Part shown: one piece after another, positions 54,472-63,580 of the stretch
How the letters are laid out: each line of letters begins with the position of its first letter
How positions within the stretch are numbered: position 1 is the stretch's first letter
Assembly: GCF_002177135.1 (NCBI RefSeq)
Contig: NZ_MWPH01000002.1
Coordinates: forward strand, 1 to 64,000
Source of the DNA: Natronolimnobius baerhuensis
GTDB taxonomy: Archaea; Halobacteriota; Halobacteria; Halobacteriales; Natrialbaceae
Length of the DNA stretch: 64,000 nt
Direction: 5' to 3'
Translations under genes and position numbers: made by a program
Notes under the pieces: generated by a model
Told to the model about the DNA's origin: nothing
The model's database searches: none
Seen by the model: the letters and a program-made list of their open reading frames with translations, nothing else

Positions 54472-55230
54472 ATGACCGACGGCACACCCCCGATGAATTC
54501 GGTGTTGCGTGCGTTCGACGTACTGAACGTACTCTGGGAGGTCAACGGGGCGGGCCCCTCAGAGGTTGCGGCACAGATGGACGTTCCGAAGAGCACGGCC
54601 CACGTCTATTTGCGGACGCTGCGAGAGACCGGCTACGTCGTTAACGACGGTGGCGAGTACCAGCTCAGTCACCGTTTTCTGACCACAGGCTCGCGGATTA
54701 AACACCGAAATAGCCTCTTTCAGGCCGCAGAAGCGAATCTCCAAGAGCTTGCGATGGAAACAGGCGAACTCGTGACGCTCGTGATCGAGGAGAACGGCCG
54801 CTCAGTTATCCTCCACATCGAGTCAGGAAATCGCTCACTCGAGCTTGGCATCTACTCGGGAATGATCACCCCGCTACACTCGAACGCGACAGGGAAGGTC
54901 ATCCTCGCACACCTCTCATCTGATCGGACCGACGAAATCATCGACGAGGGACTCGAGCGACGGACCGAGGAGACAATCACCGACGAGGAGACGCTCCGTG
55001 CGGAACTGGAAACAGTCCGAGAGCAAGGATACGCAGTTGACTGGGACCAGCAGGTCAAAGGAATGGGACTGATCGGCGCGCCGATCAGTATCAACGGTCA
55101 GCTCAAGGGCTCGGCCGGCGTGGTCTGTCCGACCGGACGCATCAAAGACGAAACGTACCAGCACGAACTCCTGCAAAAACTTGAAGGAATGGTTGACTCG
55201 ATCACGATAAAGTACCGATACGGAACGTGA
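54472..55230 (+). CDS. IclR-family transcriptional regulator (2)
   Basis: A 252-residue regulator. The winged helix covers residues 8-65 (AFDVLNVLWEVNGAGPSEVAA, then VPKSTAHVYLRTLRETGYV) and the ligand domain includes TPLHSNATGKVILAHLS and DQQVKGMGLIGAPI. It is about the same length as the first IclR at 34647 but clearly different in sequence, so the island has two regulators, perhaps for the upper (uptake, activation) and lower (gentisate) parts. Likely targets are the adjacent Liv importer and the monooxygenase. Confidence 0.9.
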   Translation: MTDGTPPMNSVLRAFDVLNVLWEVNGAGPSEVAAQMDVPKSTAHVYLRTLRETGYVVNDGGEYQLSHRFLTTGSRIKHRNSLFQAAEANLQELAMETGELVTLVIEENGRSVILHIESGNRSLELGIYSGMITPLHSNATGKVILAHLSSDRTDEIIDEGLERRTEETITDEETLRAELETVREQGYAVDWDQQVKGMGLIGAPISINGQLKGSAGVVCPTGRIKDETYQHELLQKLEGMVDSITIKYRYGT

Positions 55231-55270
55231 GGGACACACGAGCGTGAGTTGACCGCCAAAGGCGCACTCG

Positions 55271-55678
55271 CTACTCGTCCGGCGCGTCCCCTTCATTCGC
55301 GACGAGGACGGGGCGCTCCGTATTGAGGATCACATCTTGCGTGACGCTCCCGAACAGTGCCTTCCCAGCAGGAGATCGTTTCCGGCCGGCCAAACAGATG
55401 AGATCGACGTCGTGTGTCACCGCGTAGTCACGGATCTCCGTGGCTGGGTCGCCGCTTCGCTCCTCGAGTTGGTAGTCGATTCCGTGGTCGGAAAGGGCGC
55501 GTTTGACGGTCTTCGCTGATCCCAGCTTCTGGATCGTCGCGCCGGACGGATTATCGGTGAAGACGTGGACCACGTGTATTCGCACCGAACTGGAGTCAAC
55601 CGGAATGTCAACGATTGCCTCGACTTGGGAACGGGCGCGCGATTTGGAGTCATCTATCGCGAGCAGTATCTCGTACAT
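55271..55678 (-). CDS. Universal stress protein (UspA family)
   Basis: A 135-residue single UspA domain. YEILLAIDDSKSRARS opens the fold, and GRKRSPAGKALFGSVTQDVI is the ATP-binding glycine loop near the C-terminus, followed by RPVLVANE. The start at 55678 places the first strand at the N-terminus, while the frame is open 16 codons further. It sits between the IclR and monooxygenase genes; a role in the pathway is not implied. Confidence 0.9.
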   Translation of the reverse strand: MYEILLAIDDSKSRARSQVEAIVDIPVDSSSVRIHVVHVFTDNPSGATIQKLGSAKTVKRALSDHGIDYQLEERSGDPATEIRDYAVTHDVDLICLAGRKRSPAGKALFGSVTQDVILNTERPVLVANEGDAPDE

Positions 55679-55842
55679 ATACCACGGTACGTGAACACCT
55701 ATCATAAAACTGCAGGGTCTTCCCATCGCCCGGTAAGAGAGGACACAGTCTCAGACAGATTTTCGAGTTCCCATCGTGCTCCGAAAAACTGCAGTTCGAC
55801 CGCGTTCGAACACGACCGACAAGACCGCGTCAAGCCCAGTCG

Positions 55843-57078
55843 CTAGTAGTTTCCAGTCGAGACGATTGGCGGTGACCCATGGGGCCCGTACGGAGCGTCG
55901 TCAAGCCACTCACCCGCAGTCTCGAACTGGTCTGCCAATGAGGCGGCGACTTCCTTCCGGAGAACGGTTACCGGATCCTCACCTTGGAGATACTCGAGGG
56001 CCTGTCCGGCGGCGTCGAGATTATACTCGGCGGCCGTCTCGCGTCGGGCAGCGTACAACTCAATCTCGTCGCGGGCAACAGCGTCCCGTCGAGCGTCGAG
56101 CGCCACCGAAATCGCTGACGCGGCCTCGTCGGCGTCTGCAACACCGGAGTTCATCCCACGAGCACCAAACGGTGCCAGCAAGTGCGCTGCTTCACCGGCC
56201 AGCAGCACACGTCGGTGGTCGTCGATGAACGAATCCGCCATTACCTGTAAGAAGTAGTACGAGGAGACCCACTGCAACTGATCCTCGTACTCCTCACCCA
56301 TGATATCGCAGACGAATTCACGCATCCGCTCGTCGCTGCTGAGTTCTTCGGGGTCGTCGTCCTCGAGACACTGAATGTCCAATCGCCAGCCGCCAGTGAA
56401 GGGAACGAGCAACACGTTGCGGCCGTCGGCCTCGGGCGCATCGTAGTGAAACACTCGCTCGAGGTCCGGGTGGTCGTCGTCAATCGCTTCGTCCACAACG
56501 TCGGCGATGAGGAAGGCGTTCTCGGACTGATCGCCCTCGAAGTTCGCACCGATTTCCTTCCGAACTGTCGAGCCGCCGCCGTCGGCACCGACGACATACT
56601 CGGTTTCCCACTCCTGCCCGTCGGCGGTTTCGACGCGGACACCGTTGGACGAAGAGTCAACGGTGACGACCTCGGACTCCCAGTGGATGTCGATTCCAAC
56701 GTCCGCAAGCGCATCGAGCATATATTGTTCGGTGGTGACCTGCGGGACACTGGTAAAGTGCGGAATGTCGCCTGACCCACCCGGCGAGTCATACGTTCGG
56801 TTGAACACTTCCGTCCCCTTGTACAACGTTCGTCGGGTTGGCCAGACGAGTCCTTCGTCGACGAGGTCGGTTCCGAGTCCTGGATGGATCCGCTCGAGCG
56901 TCCGGAGCGTCGTCCCGTGGACGTAAATCGCGCGGCTCCCAGAGCGGTCTCGGTCTTCCGGCTCCGCCTCGAGAATCGTCGTTTCGATGCCGCGTGCGTG
57001 CAATGCGAGTGCCGTCGTCATTCCGACAGGTCCAGCACCCGCTACAAGTACCGGCACATTGGCTGTATCACTGCCCAT
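55843..57078 (-). CDS. FAD-dependent aromatic-ring monooxygenase (group A type)
   Basis: A 411-residue flavoprotein hydroxylase. The FAD Rossmann motif is VAGAGPVGM (residues 12-20), the NADPH/FAD motif ADGGGSTVR (165-173) and the second FAD motif GEAAHLLAPFGARGMNSG (295-312). The usual Asp of the GD motif is Glu here. Enzymes of this kind hydroxylate phenolic acids or their CoA esters; with gentisate dioxygenase and a thioesterase in the island it may convert a hydroxybenzoate or hydroxybenzoyl-CoA to gentisate or gentisyl-CoA. A TATA-like AAATATTATAG lies 26-36 bp upstream. Confidence 0.9.
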   Translation of the reverse strand: MGSDTANVPVLVAGAGPVGMTTALALHARGIETTILEAEPEDRDRSGSRAIYVHGTTLRTLERIHPGLGTDLVDEGLVWPTRRTLYKGTEVFNRTYDSPGGSGDIPHFTSVPQVTTEQYMLDALADVGIDIHWESEVVTVDSSSNGVRVETADGQEWETEYVVGADGGGSTVRKEIGANFEGDQSENAFLIADVVDEAIDDDHPDLERVFHYDAPEADGRNVLLVPFTGGWRLDIQCLEDDDPEELSSDERMREFVCDIMGEEYEDQLQWVSSYYFLQVMADSFIDDHRRVLLAGEAAHLLAPFGARGMNSGVADADEAASAISVALDARRDAVARDEIELYAARRETAAEYNLDAAGQALEYLQGEDPVTVLRKEVAASLADQFETAGEWLDDAPYGPHGSPPIVSTGNY

Positions 57079-57591
57079 GAGACGGGGTAACAGGGCACTA
57101 CGCTATAATATTTGTGGTTGTGGTGTACAAACAGCTGTGTTGCTAATCGGAGACGGTATCATAGAAACTAGATTGGAAAAAGCGTGGCCCACTCCAAGTT
57201 TGGTGAGTAGTAGCCCACGGTACCACCGAGACGTTCACAACAGACCCGGCTGGGTGAGTTGCGAACGACACGAAACGTGCACGAGACAGATACACGATCA
57301 GTAGAGCTGTATGATATTTTTCGTAGTATATCAGCAATCACTACTGAAATAGTGCACCGAGTTGGAGGGGATCCAGTGCCGAACCAGTTCCGCTCTGTCA
57401 CTGTGTGGTCGGTACCTGTAACGCGCTGTCTTCGAACCGCGATCTATCCAACTCCGCATAATCGAGGACGGCCACATCGCGTGTGGTTTTCTCACACTCA
57501 AAATCGCTATAGCTGAGTAATCATCACTTTGGATATACTACTACGTAACTATCATTCCACATTTTGTGTCGTGAAAGGTATATGTGTCCGA
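57079..57591. other. Intergenic region between aromatic and glycan loci
   Basis: No gene is visible in 513 bases; the only features are the monooxygenase promoter at its left end and A/T-rich stretches near 57310-57350. Confidence 0.5.
57103..57113 (-). promoter_or_regulatory. TATA box of the FAD monooxygenase gene
   Basis: As read on the minus strand, AAATATTATAG lies about 25-35 bp before the ATG at 57078, the spacing of a leaderless transcript. Confidence 0.55.
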
Positions 57592-59631
57592 TTACGCTCC
57601 GTCTCCAGTCTGACTATAGATGCCGACTGTCGAACCAGAGTCGTATACTTTGTCGTTTCGCTCAATGATTGCGTCCGTCTGGTCACCGTCGCGGAAGTTA
57701 CCGAGCGAGTCTCGGTAGGTCGGTTCCAGTACAAACTCGTTCGACGGTGGATAGTATATTTTCAATCCGCGCTCATTCAACTCTTCGACCCTGAACAGGT
57801 AGACGTCGCCTGTCCCGGTCACGTTCTCGGTTGTCTCATCCCGAGGTATCAGCGTTCCCGTGTCATCAGCCTCGAGGATATGCGCTGACGAATTCTCGAC
57901 GGTGGTCGAGAGGTATCGATGGGAGACGTAATCAACGAACACGTAGTTGGGGCTGAACTCGTCGACGTTCTCAAGGGTCGTTGTCTCCTCGGTTGTCAGA
58001 TAGGGCGTATGGGTTTCGGACATCGCAATGGGGTTGTCACCAACAACATAGATATTGCCAACAGAAAAAAACGGGATCGTGAACAGGAGGACGAGGAGTA
58101 CCAGTAGCGTTCCTTTCGAGCCCAACCGACCGATGATGGCGTAACAGCCAACAGCGCTGGAACATGCGAGGAAAATATATGTGTACTGACTCCAGCGGTC
58201 GAAATTCAACGTCGTGGTCAGATCTGGTACGAGCAACGAAAGGCCTGGAACCGACAGCGGAATCAACACGAGCGCGGTTATCAACACCGGATAGTACCGA
58301 ATTTGTTCGGACCGGAATCCCTCGAGCGCGCCGAACACCGTAAGAAAGAGCAACACTGCGTACGCGCCGTTGTTGAACAGGTCGGCAGCAGCGGTGGACA
58401 GACTGAACTCCTCGCTGACCGTCGCCGAGGACGCAACGTCGCCATCGGGGCTGATGCTGTCCTCGAGAATGCCGACAAATGTTTCGACCACTCCCGGCGT
58501 CATGTAGATCCAATAAAATGCTGTGATGAGGACGAGAATCGCGATGAAACTCCAGTTAAAGTCGAACTCGTACTGGTGAAAGAGGGAGATGAATACGCCG
58601 TAGAGACACAGCACCGCCAGAACAAACGGTGGGGAGGCGGGGTGAAACAGAACGAGTGCTGTGGTCAAAACCGCCAAGAGCCCGAACCACCGCCACTTGA
58701 GACGGACGTGGCAGGTGAATAGGAAGGCCGCAAAGAGAACGGAGACGATGCTCCGTGGCGTCGCATACATGCCATAGTAGACAATGATCGGGTTGAGACT
58801 GACGAAGACGCCACTGAGGAGCGAGATCGAATCGTCGCGGATGATCCGTTTAACAATGCAGTACACGGCCGTCGGGAGGAGACAAAAGAGCAGGCCACTC
58901 ACCAGTACCATTACTCGGTGCGTAGAGAGCACGCCATCGAACACCATGTGTACGAACGCAATGACGAAATGCCAGAGCGGGTACGGCTCGTACACATCCA
59001 TCACCTCACTCGAGTGGCCTGTCTCGACAATGTGGTGCGCCCATTCAGCGTGGAGAATGAGATCAGTCCCACCGACGAAGTAGTGGTACTTCATCGTCAT
59101 TGTGAGAATCACATTGCCAAGGAAGAGCCCTGCCTCGAGGAGGACGAGCCACCGGTGCGTGCGCGTTGTAGCGGCCAACGATTGGATGAGGATCACCGTC
59201 CCCATCGCGGAGGCAACGATGACATAGACGAGTGGCCGCGTCTCGGCGACGACCGCAACGACGACGCTGATCGAATACAGGATCACGTAGCACTTCCCAA
59301 GCCGGATCACGTCGAACGCGTCCGCGCCCGGTAACCTGAACGGGACCAGTCGGTCCTCGACACCCGATGCCGAGAGCCGGTCGCCGGCCTGTCGGTCGAA
59401 CTCGAGCGGCCGTACGGTCCGACCCCATTGCTTCTCGAGTAGCCAGTACGCGAGTGGGGCGGCGATCAACGGAATGGTAATAAACGAACTGACGACGAGA
59501 AACTGGAGATCGTCTGTGACGAGCGTATAGAGGATGATGCCGATGCCGATGAACGGTGTGATATACTGGAGAAGGAGGTAGCTGACCACCGTGATTGACG
59601 TCTCGTAGCTCGACGCTGTCGGCCCCGACAT
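57592..59631 (-). CDS. Large multi-pass membrane protein, possible GT-C glycosyltransferase
   Basis: A 679-residue protein with about 13 predicted membrane helices between residues 15 and 520 and an extracytoplasmic C-terminal domain of about 150 residues. The first outer loop after helix six contains GGTDLILHAEWAHHI and YEPYPLWHFVIAF, an Asp/Glu/His-rich loop in the position where GT-C enzymes bind metal and lipid-linked donors. No DXD-type signature can be fixed, so this is a structural suggestion. It is the last gene of a minus-strand glycan group. Related haloarchaeal proteins are usually annotated as hypothetical. Confidence 0.7.
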   Translation of the reverse strand: MSGPTASSYETSITVVSYLLLQYITPFIGIGIILYTLVTDDLQFLVVSSFITIPLIAAPLAYWLLEKQWGRTVRPLEFDRQAGDRLSASGVEDRLVPFRLPGADAFDVIRLGKCYVILYSISVVVAVVAETRPLVYVIVASAMGTVILIQSLAATTRTHRWLVLLEAGLFLGNVILTMTMKYHYFVGGTDLILHAEWAHHIVETGHSSEVMDVYEPYPLWHFVIAFVHMVFDGVLSTHRVMVLVSGLLFCLLPTAVYCIVKRIIRDDSISLLSGVFVSLNPIIVYYGMYATPRSIVSVLFAAFLFTCHVRLKWRWFGLLAVLTTALVLFHPASPPFVLAVLCLYGVFISLFHQYEFDFNWSFIAILVLITAFYWIYMTPGVVETFVGILEDSISPDGDVASSATVSEEFSLSTAAADLFNNGAYAVLLFLTVFGALEGFRSEQIRYYPVLITALVLIPLSVPGLSLLVPDLTTTLNFDRWSQYTYIFLACSSAVGCYAIIGRLGSKGTLLVLLVLLFTIPFFSVGNIYVVGDNPIAMSETHTPYLTTEETTTLENVDEFSPNYVFVDYVSHRYLSTTVENSSAHILEADDTGTLIPRDETTENVTGTGDVYLFRVEELNERGLKIYYPPSNEFVLEPTYRDSLGNFRDGDQTDAIIERNDKVYDSGSTVGIYSQTGDGA

Positions 59632-59708
59632 CTGGTCTTGGTATCTCGACTCTCAATGGTGAAAAACTCGACACCCCGAAATGCTCAATTATGATCTGAA
59701 ATAAGATG

Positions 59709-61130
59709 TTACAGCAATGTATTCGCAAATCGAACGACCTGCGTTCGTAGCGACTCAGAGAGCGAGATGAGCCCAACGTAGATGACGATACCCAGGACGA
59801 CGAGAAGCAGGACGCCCATTCCTCCTGTCTCGGTTGTGTGCTTACCGACAAAAACGACCAGTCCCATGACCAGCGTTGCGACCGCGGTCCACCCAACGTC
59901 GGTCCAGACGAACTCGACGGTGATCGTCCTCGAGAGGTAATAGTAGTATCCAATCGTCGAAAGTGCAGTTGCCGTGGCCGTCGCCGCGGCAGCGCCGCTG
60001 ATCCCGACGCGCGGAATCAGGATGACGTTTAACACGATATTGAAGACGACGAGGACGCTGATGATTCGTGAGACGTACTGGGGACGGTCCTGACCCATGA
60101 GCGTTCGGCGAAAGATCACGGAGTAGGATTCGAATAGTTTGTCCACCATGAGTATCACGAGCGCGACTTGTGCGGCGACGAACGGTGCACCGAACAGCAA
60201 CCGCAGGAGATCGTCAGCGAGGACGACAATCCCCATCACTGCCGGCAGGACGAAAATCGTCGATATCGAAATAGAGTCAGCGACTAACGCACGAACACGG
60301 TCGGTATCGCCCGCAGACGTGAGTGCGCTGACTTCGGGGAAGATCGCGGTCTCGATTGATTGTGCGAGCGTCCCGACGATTGAGGCCAGCCGCCAGGCCA
60401 CCTCATACAACCCGACCGCTTCGGCACCAAGAAAGAGTCCGATGATAGCGGTGTCCATCCAGTTGTACACCTGCCCGCCAACGGAGGCGATGACATTGTG
60501 TCTCGCGTATCCGAGCAGCGACGTCGCCGCGGCTGGATCAGGTCTCGACGGGACGGTCGACGCTCGGACGACGGCACAGACGAAGACGACGACGTAGCTG
60601 GCCACATACGCATAGATTAGCCCGCTGGCAGCATAGCCGGCCGTGATAAACAGGAGTCCACCGCCTGCCCAGACGAGTTTCTGGAGGAACTCAATCAAGG
60701 CCGTCTCGCCGATCCGAAACTCCGCACGCAGAAGGCGCAAAAACGTATCCCCGAACTCGTACGCACAGATTCCAAGCCAGAGCAACACGGCGACATCAGC
60801 GCCGACGTAGCCGGCGATCGGCTCGCGGACGACGAGCACAACGGGCAACAGCGCGAGTAGTGGTATGCACTTGATCGCGAGTCCGGTCGCAAGCATCGTT
60901 TCCGGACTCGTGCCCTCGCTGATCCGTTTCTCTATCGCGCCACGAATGCCGAAATCGACGACGATCGAGGTAAGGTTCACTAGCGTCTGGTAGAGAAAGA
61001 AGACGCCGATTTCGGTAGCACCAAGCTCCCGTGCGAAGATTGCAATCGCGACGAAGGAGACGAACGAACTCAGCGACCGACTCGCGAACAACTGCCCAAT
61101 TGATCGCCCGGCAGTACTACTGGTACTCAT
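59709..61130 (-). CDS. Polysaccharide flippase (MOP/Wzx-type)
   Basis: A 473-residue membrane protein with about 12-14 helices, of the oligosaccharide flippase family. SRSLSSFVSFVAIAIFAREL and FFLYQTLVNLTSIVVDFGI near the N-terminus and GLYEVAWRLASIVGTLAQSI in the middle are typical. The ATG at 61130 lies 14 bases inside the upstream glycosyltransferase gene; a longer frame to 61169 has less support. It is the second flippase in the window and clearly distinct from the one at 13710. Confidence 0.88.
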   Translation of the reverse strand: MSTSSTAGRSIGQLFASRSLSSFVSFVAIAIFARELGATEIGVFFLYQTLVNLTSIVVDFGIRGAIEKRISEGTSPETMLATGLAIKCIPLLALLPVVLVVREPIAGYVGADVAVLLWLGICAYEFGDTFLRLLRAEFRIGETALIEFLQKLVWAGGGLLFITAGYAASGLIYAYVASYVVVFVCAVVRASTVPSRPDPAAATSLLGYARHNVIASVGGQVYNWMDTAIIGLFLGAEAVGLYEVAWRLASIVGTLAQSIETAIFPEVSALTSAGDTDRVRALVADSISISTIFVLPAVMGIVVLADDLLRLLFGAPFVAAQVALVILMVDKLFESYSVIFRRTLMGQDRPQYVSRIISVLVVFNIVLNVILIPRVGISGAAAATATATALSTIGYYYYLSRTITVEFVWTDVGWTAVATLVMGLVVFVGKHTTETGGMGVLLLVVLGIVIYVGLISLSESLRTQVVRFANTLL

Positions 61131-62382
61131 CGACACCCGTGGCGGCAGCCGTCTCGAGGACGGTTGCAAGCGTTCTGGTCAACCGCTTCCGGGAGAACGT
61201 CGCTCGAGTCCGGTCATCGCCAAGTGTCGGTGGCTGCTGATCGAGAATCTGTCGTATCGTCTCCTGAATCGCATCGGCTCGATTCGCACAGATGTACCCG
61301 TTCTCGAACGCAGAGACGACATCGACCAGCGCGCCCGTCTGCTGTCCGACAGCCAGAATCGGCAGATTACACCCAATGTAGTCGAAGACCTTCGTCGTCA
61401 GTTCGGTCTCGTCCCCACCGCTGACGACCAGTCCGAGGTCCGTTTGCGACAGTTCCGCTACCAACTCGTCTCGGTCGACGTAGCCGGCGAACCGGACAAT
61501 CGACTCGAGGTCCAACTCGGTGACGAGGTTGACGAGGCGGTTTTCCGGCCGTCCGAAATGCACAAAGCGGACGTCTTGTCCGTCATCGAGGAGGGCACGA
61601 AGCGCCGTTACGAACGGTTCCGGATCGCGGTACGACGAGAATTTTCCGGCGTACGCGATGGTCACTGGCCCGTCAATTCGTTCGCGCGATTCCCTCGTTT
61701 CGTCCTCGTCGGTATCAAACTCGTCAGGATCGAATCCGTTCGTGATCGTCTCGAACGTGTCCTCGAGTTCCGGATAGGCAGCCACGTATCGCCGTGTCAT
61801 CGGTTCGGTGACGCAGCAAACTCGAGCAGCATTTCGGAGGACAGTCGGTTCGAAAATGTCCGCAAGTGCGGTTCGAAACACATCGGTTACGCCGCCGCTC
61901 GTATAGGGGTGGATCGACCAGGGATCACGGAGATCGACGATATAGGGGAGTCCGGTCATCCGCTTGAGCAGCGGCGCTGCAAGGAGTTGTGGAAAGGGAG
62001 GTGCAGTGTAGTAGACGATGTCGATATCGTGCGTATCAATCACTCGGATACCGGCCTGCACGACGGGCAAGATCCAGCGAAGCGCAAGGAGGTTGAACGA
62101 CGGCGACGAGTCGCTGAGGAGGCGACGTTGCACGCGCGTGGTAAGTGTCCCGCCGAGGGGTTGTACGGGTCGAATCTCGGTGACGCCTCGTACATCGTCT
62201 CGAAACTCGTGGGCCACCGGTTCGAACTGGGCGTCCCTACTGGCGGTCAGCACCGACGGCGTCCAGCCATATTCGGGGAGATATTTGAGAAATTTCACGG
62301 TTCGGAAGACGCTCACGCCTCCGTGAGGCGGGAACGTATACGAGACGACCAGCACGTTATTCACGGCTATCGACCTCCGCAT
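61117..62382 (-). CDS. Family 4 glycosyltransferase (1)
   Basis: A 421-residue retaining glycosyltransferase of the GT-B, GT4 type. The N-terminal SYTFPPHGGVSVFRTVKFL binds the acceptor side; VTIAYAGKFSSYRDPEPFV and FAGYVDRDELVAELSQTDLGLV belong to the donor domain. The usual C-terminal E-x7-E is blurred: TKVFDYIGCNLPILA replaces it with a partial match. The ATG at 62382 gives a 26-bp overlap with the following gene; a GTG at 62364 would give an overlap of eight bases. Sugar specificity is unknown. Confidence 0.88.
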   Translation of the reverse strand: MRRSIAVNNVLVVSYTFPPHGGVSVFRTVKFLKYLPEYGWTPSVLTASRDAQFEPVAHEFRDDVRGVTEIRPVQPLGGTLTTRVQRRLLSDSSPSFNLLALRWILPVVQAGIRVIDTHDIDIVYYTAPPFPQLLAAPLLKRMTGLPYIVDLRDPWSIHPYTSGGVTDVFRTALADIFEPTVLRNAARVCCVTEPMTRRYVAAYPELEDTFETITNGFDPDEFDTDEDETRESRERIDGPVTIAYAGKFSSYRDPEPFVTALRALLDDGQDVRFVHFGRPENRLVNLVTELDLESIVRFAGYVDRDELVAELSQTDLGLVVSGGDETELTTKVFDYIGCNLPILAVGQQTGALVDVVSAFENGYICANRADAIQETIRQILDQQPPTLGDDRTRATFSRKRLTRTLATVLETAAATGVDEYQ

Positions 62383-63580
62383 AGATTCGTTCGTACTGCG
62401 TGAGACACGTCTCCCAGGAAAACTCGTTCGCGAACGCGCGAATCCGACTCGAATCCCATTCGGCCGAGAGGGCTTCTCGAATCCCCTCGGTGAGTGCATC
62501 TACATCATCAGGGTCGACGCGGACACTGCAAATCCCATCGCCGGGGACGACCATTTCGGGCACGGCCGTTGTTCCAACGACGGGAACGCCACAGGCCATC
62601 GCCTCGAGGTAGACGATGCCGAACGATTCGGACCGACTCGGCAGGACGAACAGGTCGGCTGCCTCGTAGTACGGCCTGACGTCATCGACGATTCCTTCGA
62701 ACGAAACGCGGTCAGCGATCCCCTGCTCTCGAGCGTACGACTGCACACAATCGCGTTCGGGACCGTCTCCAACGACAGTGAGGTGAACGTCATGCGTCTC
62801 GACAACGGCGGCAATCGCCTCGAGGAGCGCGTAGATCCCCTTTCGCTTCACTAAATTGCCGACAAACAGCAACTGGTGAGCAGCCGTCCCTGACGTACCG
62901 GTAGACGAGGACAGTGGCTGTGGCAGATCGGCCGTCACGTTCGAAAAGCGCGAGATATCGATCGGGTTGGGAACGACCCACTCATGTGGACAGGGCGAGA
63001 AGTGCTCGTGAAAGTCCTCGCGGACGTCCTGACTCACGTAAATCATGTTGTCGATGTACTGAACGTTCTTTGCTACGAGTGGATGGAACCGAGCGACCAC
63101 CGCTGGCTCGGATTGCGTGATGGTATGCGTGCTGTGGACGGTGACGACGAGCGGTGGCGAGGACGCGGCCTCTCGAGCGGCGATGAGCGCCGGCGGGAAC
63201 CGGACCTCGGCATGGTGGACATGGATCACGTCCGGTTCGAACCGCTGGATTACGTCGAGGCAGACGAACGAGTAGGCGACGTACCGCGCTCGAGCGCTCG
63301 CTGGAAAGTCGTCGAACCACGAGAAGAGTGTTCGCACGATTGGTATCGACCGGAGGTTTCGGCCGAGCGCCCGGAGGCCGTCTTGGGGCGAGACGCCGTA
63401 TACGTCAACGCCGTCGATTCGAACAGGGTGTGATGACTGTGAGACGTTGTTTGCGAGCAGCGCGACCTCATGACCGTTTGCTGCCAGTTGCGCCGAGAGC
63501 TCCCAGGAGTGGGTAACGACGCCGCCTGCGCTCCGTCCGCCGATGTCCGGCGGCACGCCACCGAGTTGGAGGAGTCTCAC
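62357..63580 (-). CDS. Family 4 glycosyltransferase (2)
   Basis: A 407-residue GT4 enzyme with standard motifs: GGRSAGGVVTHSWELSAQLA near the N-terminus, LLFVGNLVKRKGIYALLEAI for the donor domain and PSRSESFGIVYLEAMACGVP as the E-x7-E nucleotide-sugar site. The GTG start at 63580 overlaps the upstream stop by GTGA, which settles it against the longer frame to 63652. It is followed by the first GT4 with overlapping ends, showing an operon of at least four genes. Confidence 0.92.
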   Translation of the reverse strand: MRLLQLGGVPPDIGGRSAGGVVTHSWELSAQLAANGHEVALLANNVSQSSHPVRIDGVDVYGVSPQDGLRALGRNLRSIPIVRTLFSWFDDFPASARARYVAYSFVCLDVIQRFEPDVIHVHHAEVRFPPALIAAREAASSPPLVVTVHSTHTITQSEPAVVARFHPLVAKNVQYIDNMIYVSQDVREDFHEHFSPCPHEWVVPNPIDISRFSNVTADLPQPLSSSTGTSGTAAHQLLFVGNLVKRKGIYALLEAIAAVVETHDVHLTVVGDGPERDCVQSYAREQGIADRVSFEGIVDDVRPYYEAADLFVLPSRSESFGIVYLEAMACGVPVVGTTAVPEMVVPGDGICSVRVDPDDVDALTEGIREALSAEWDSSRIRAFANEFSWETCLTQYERIYAEVDSRE

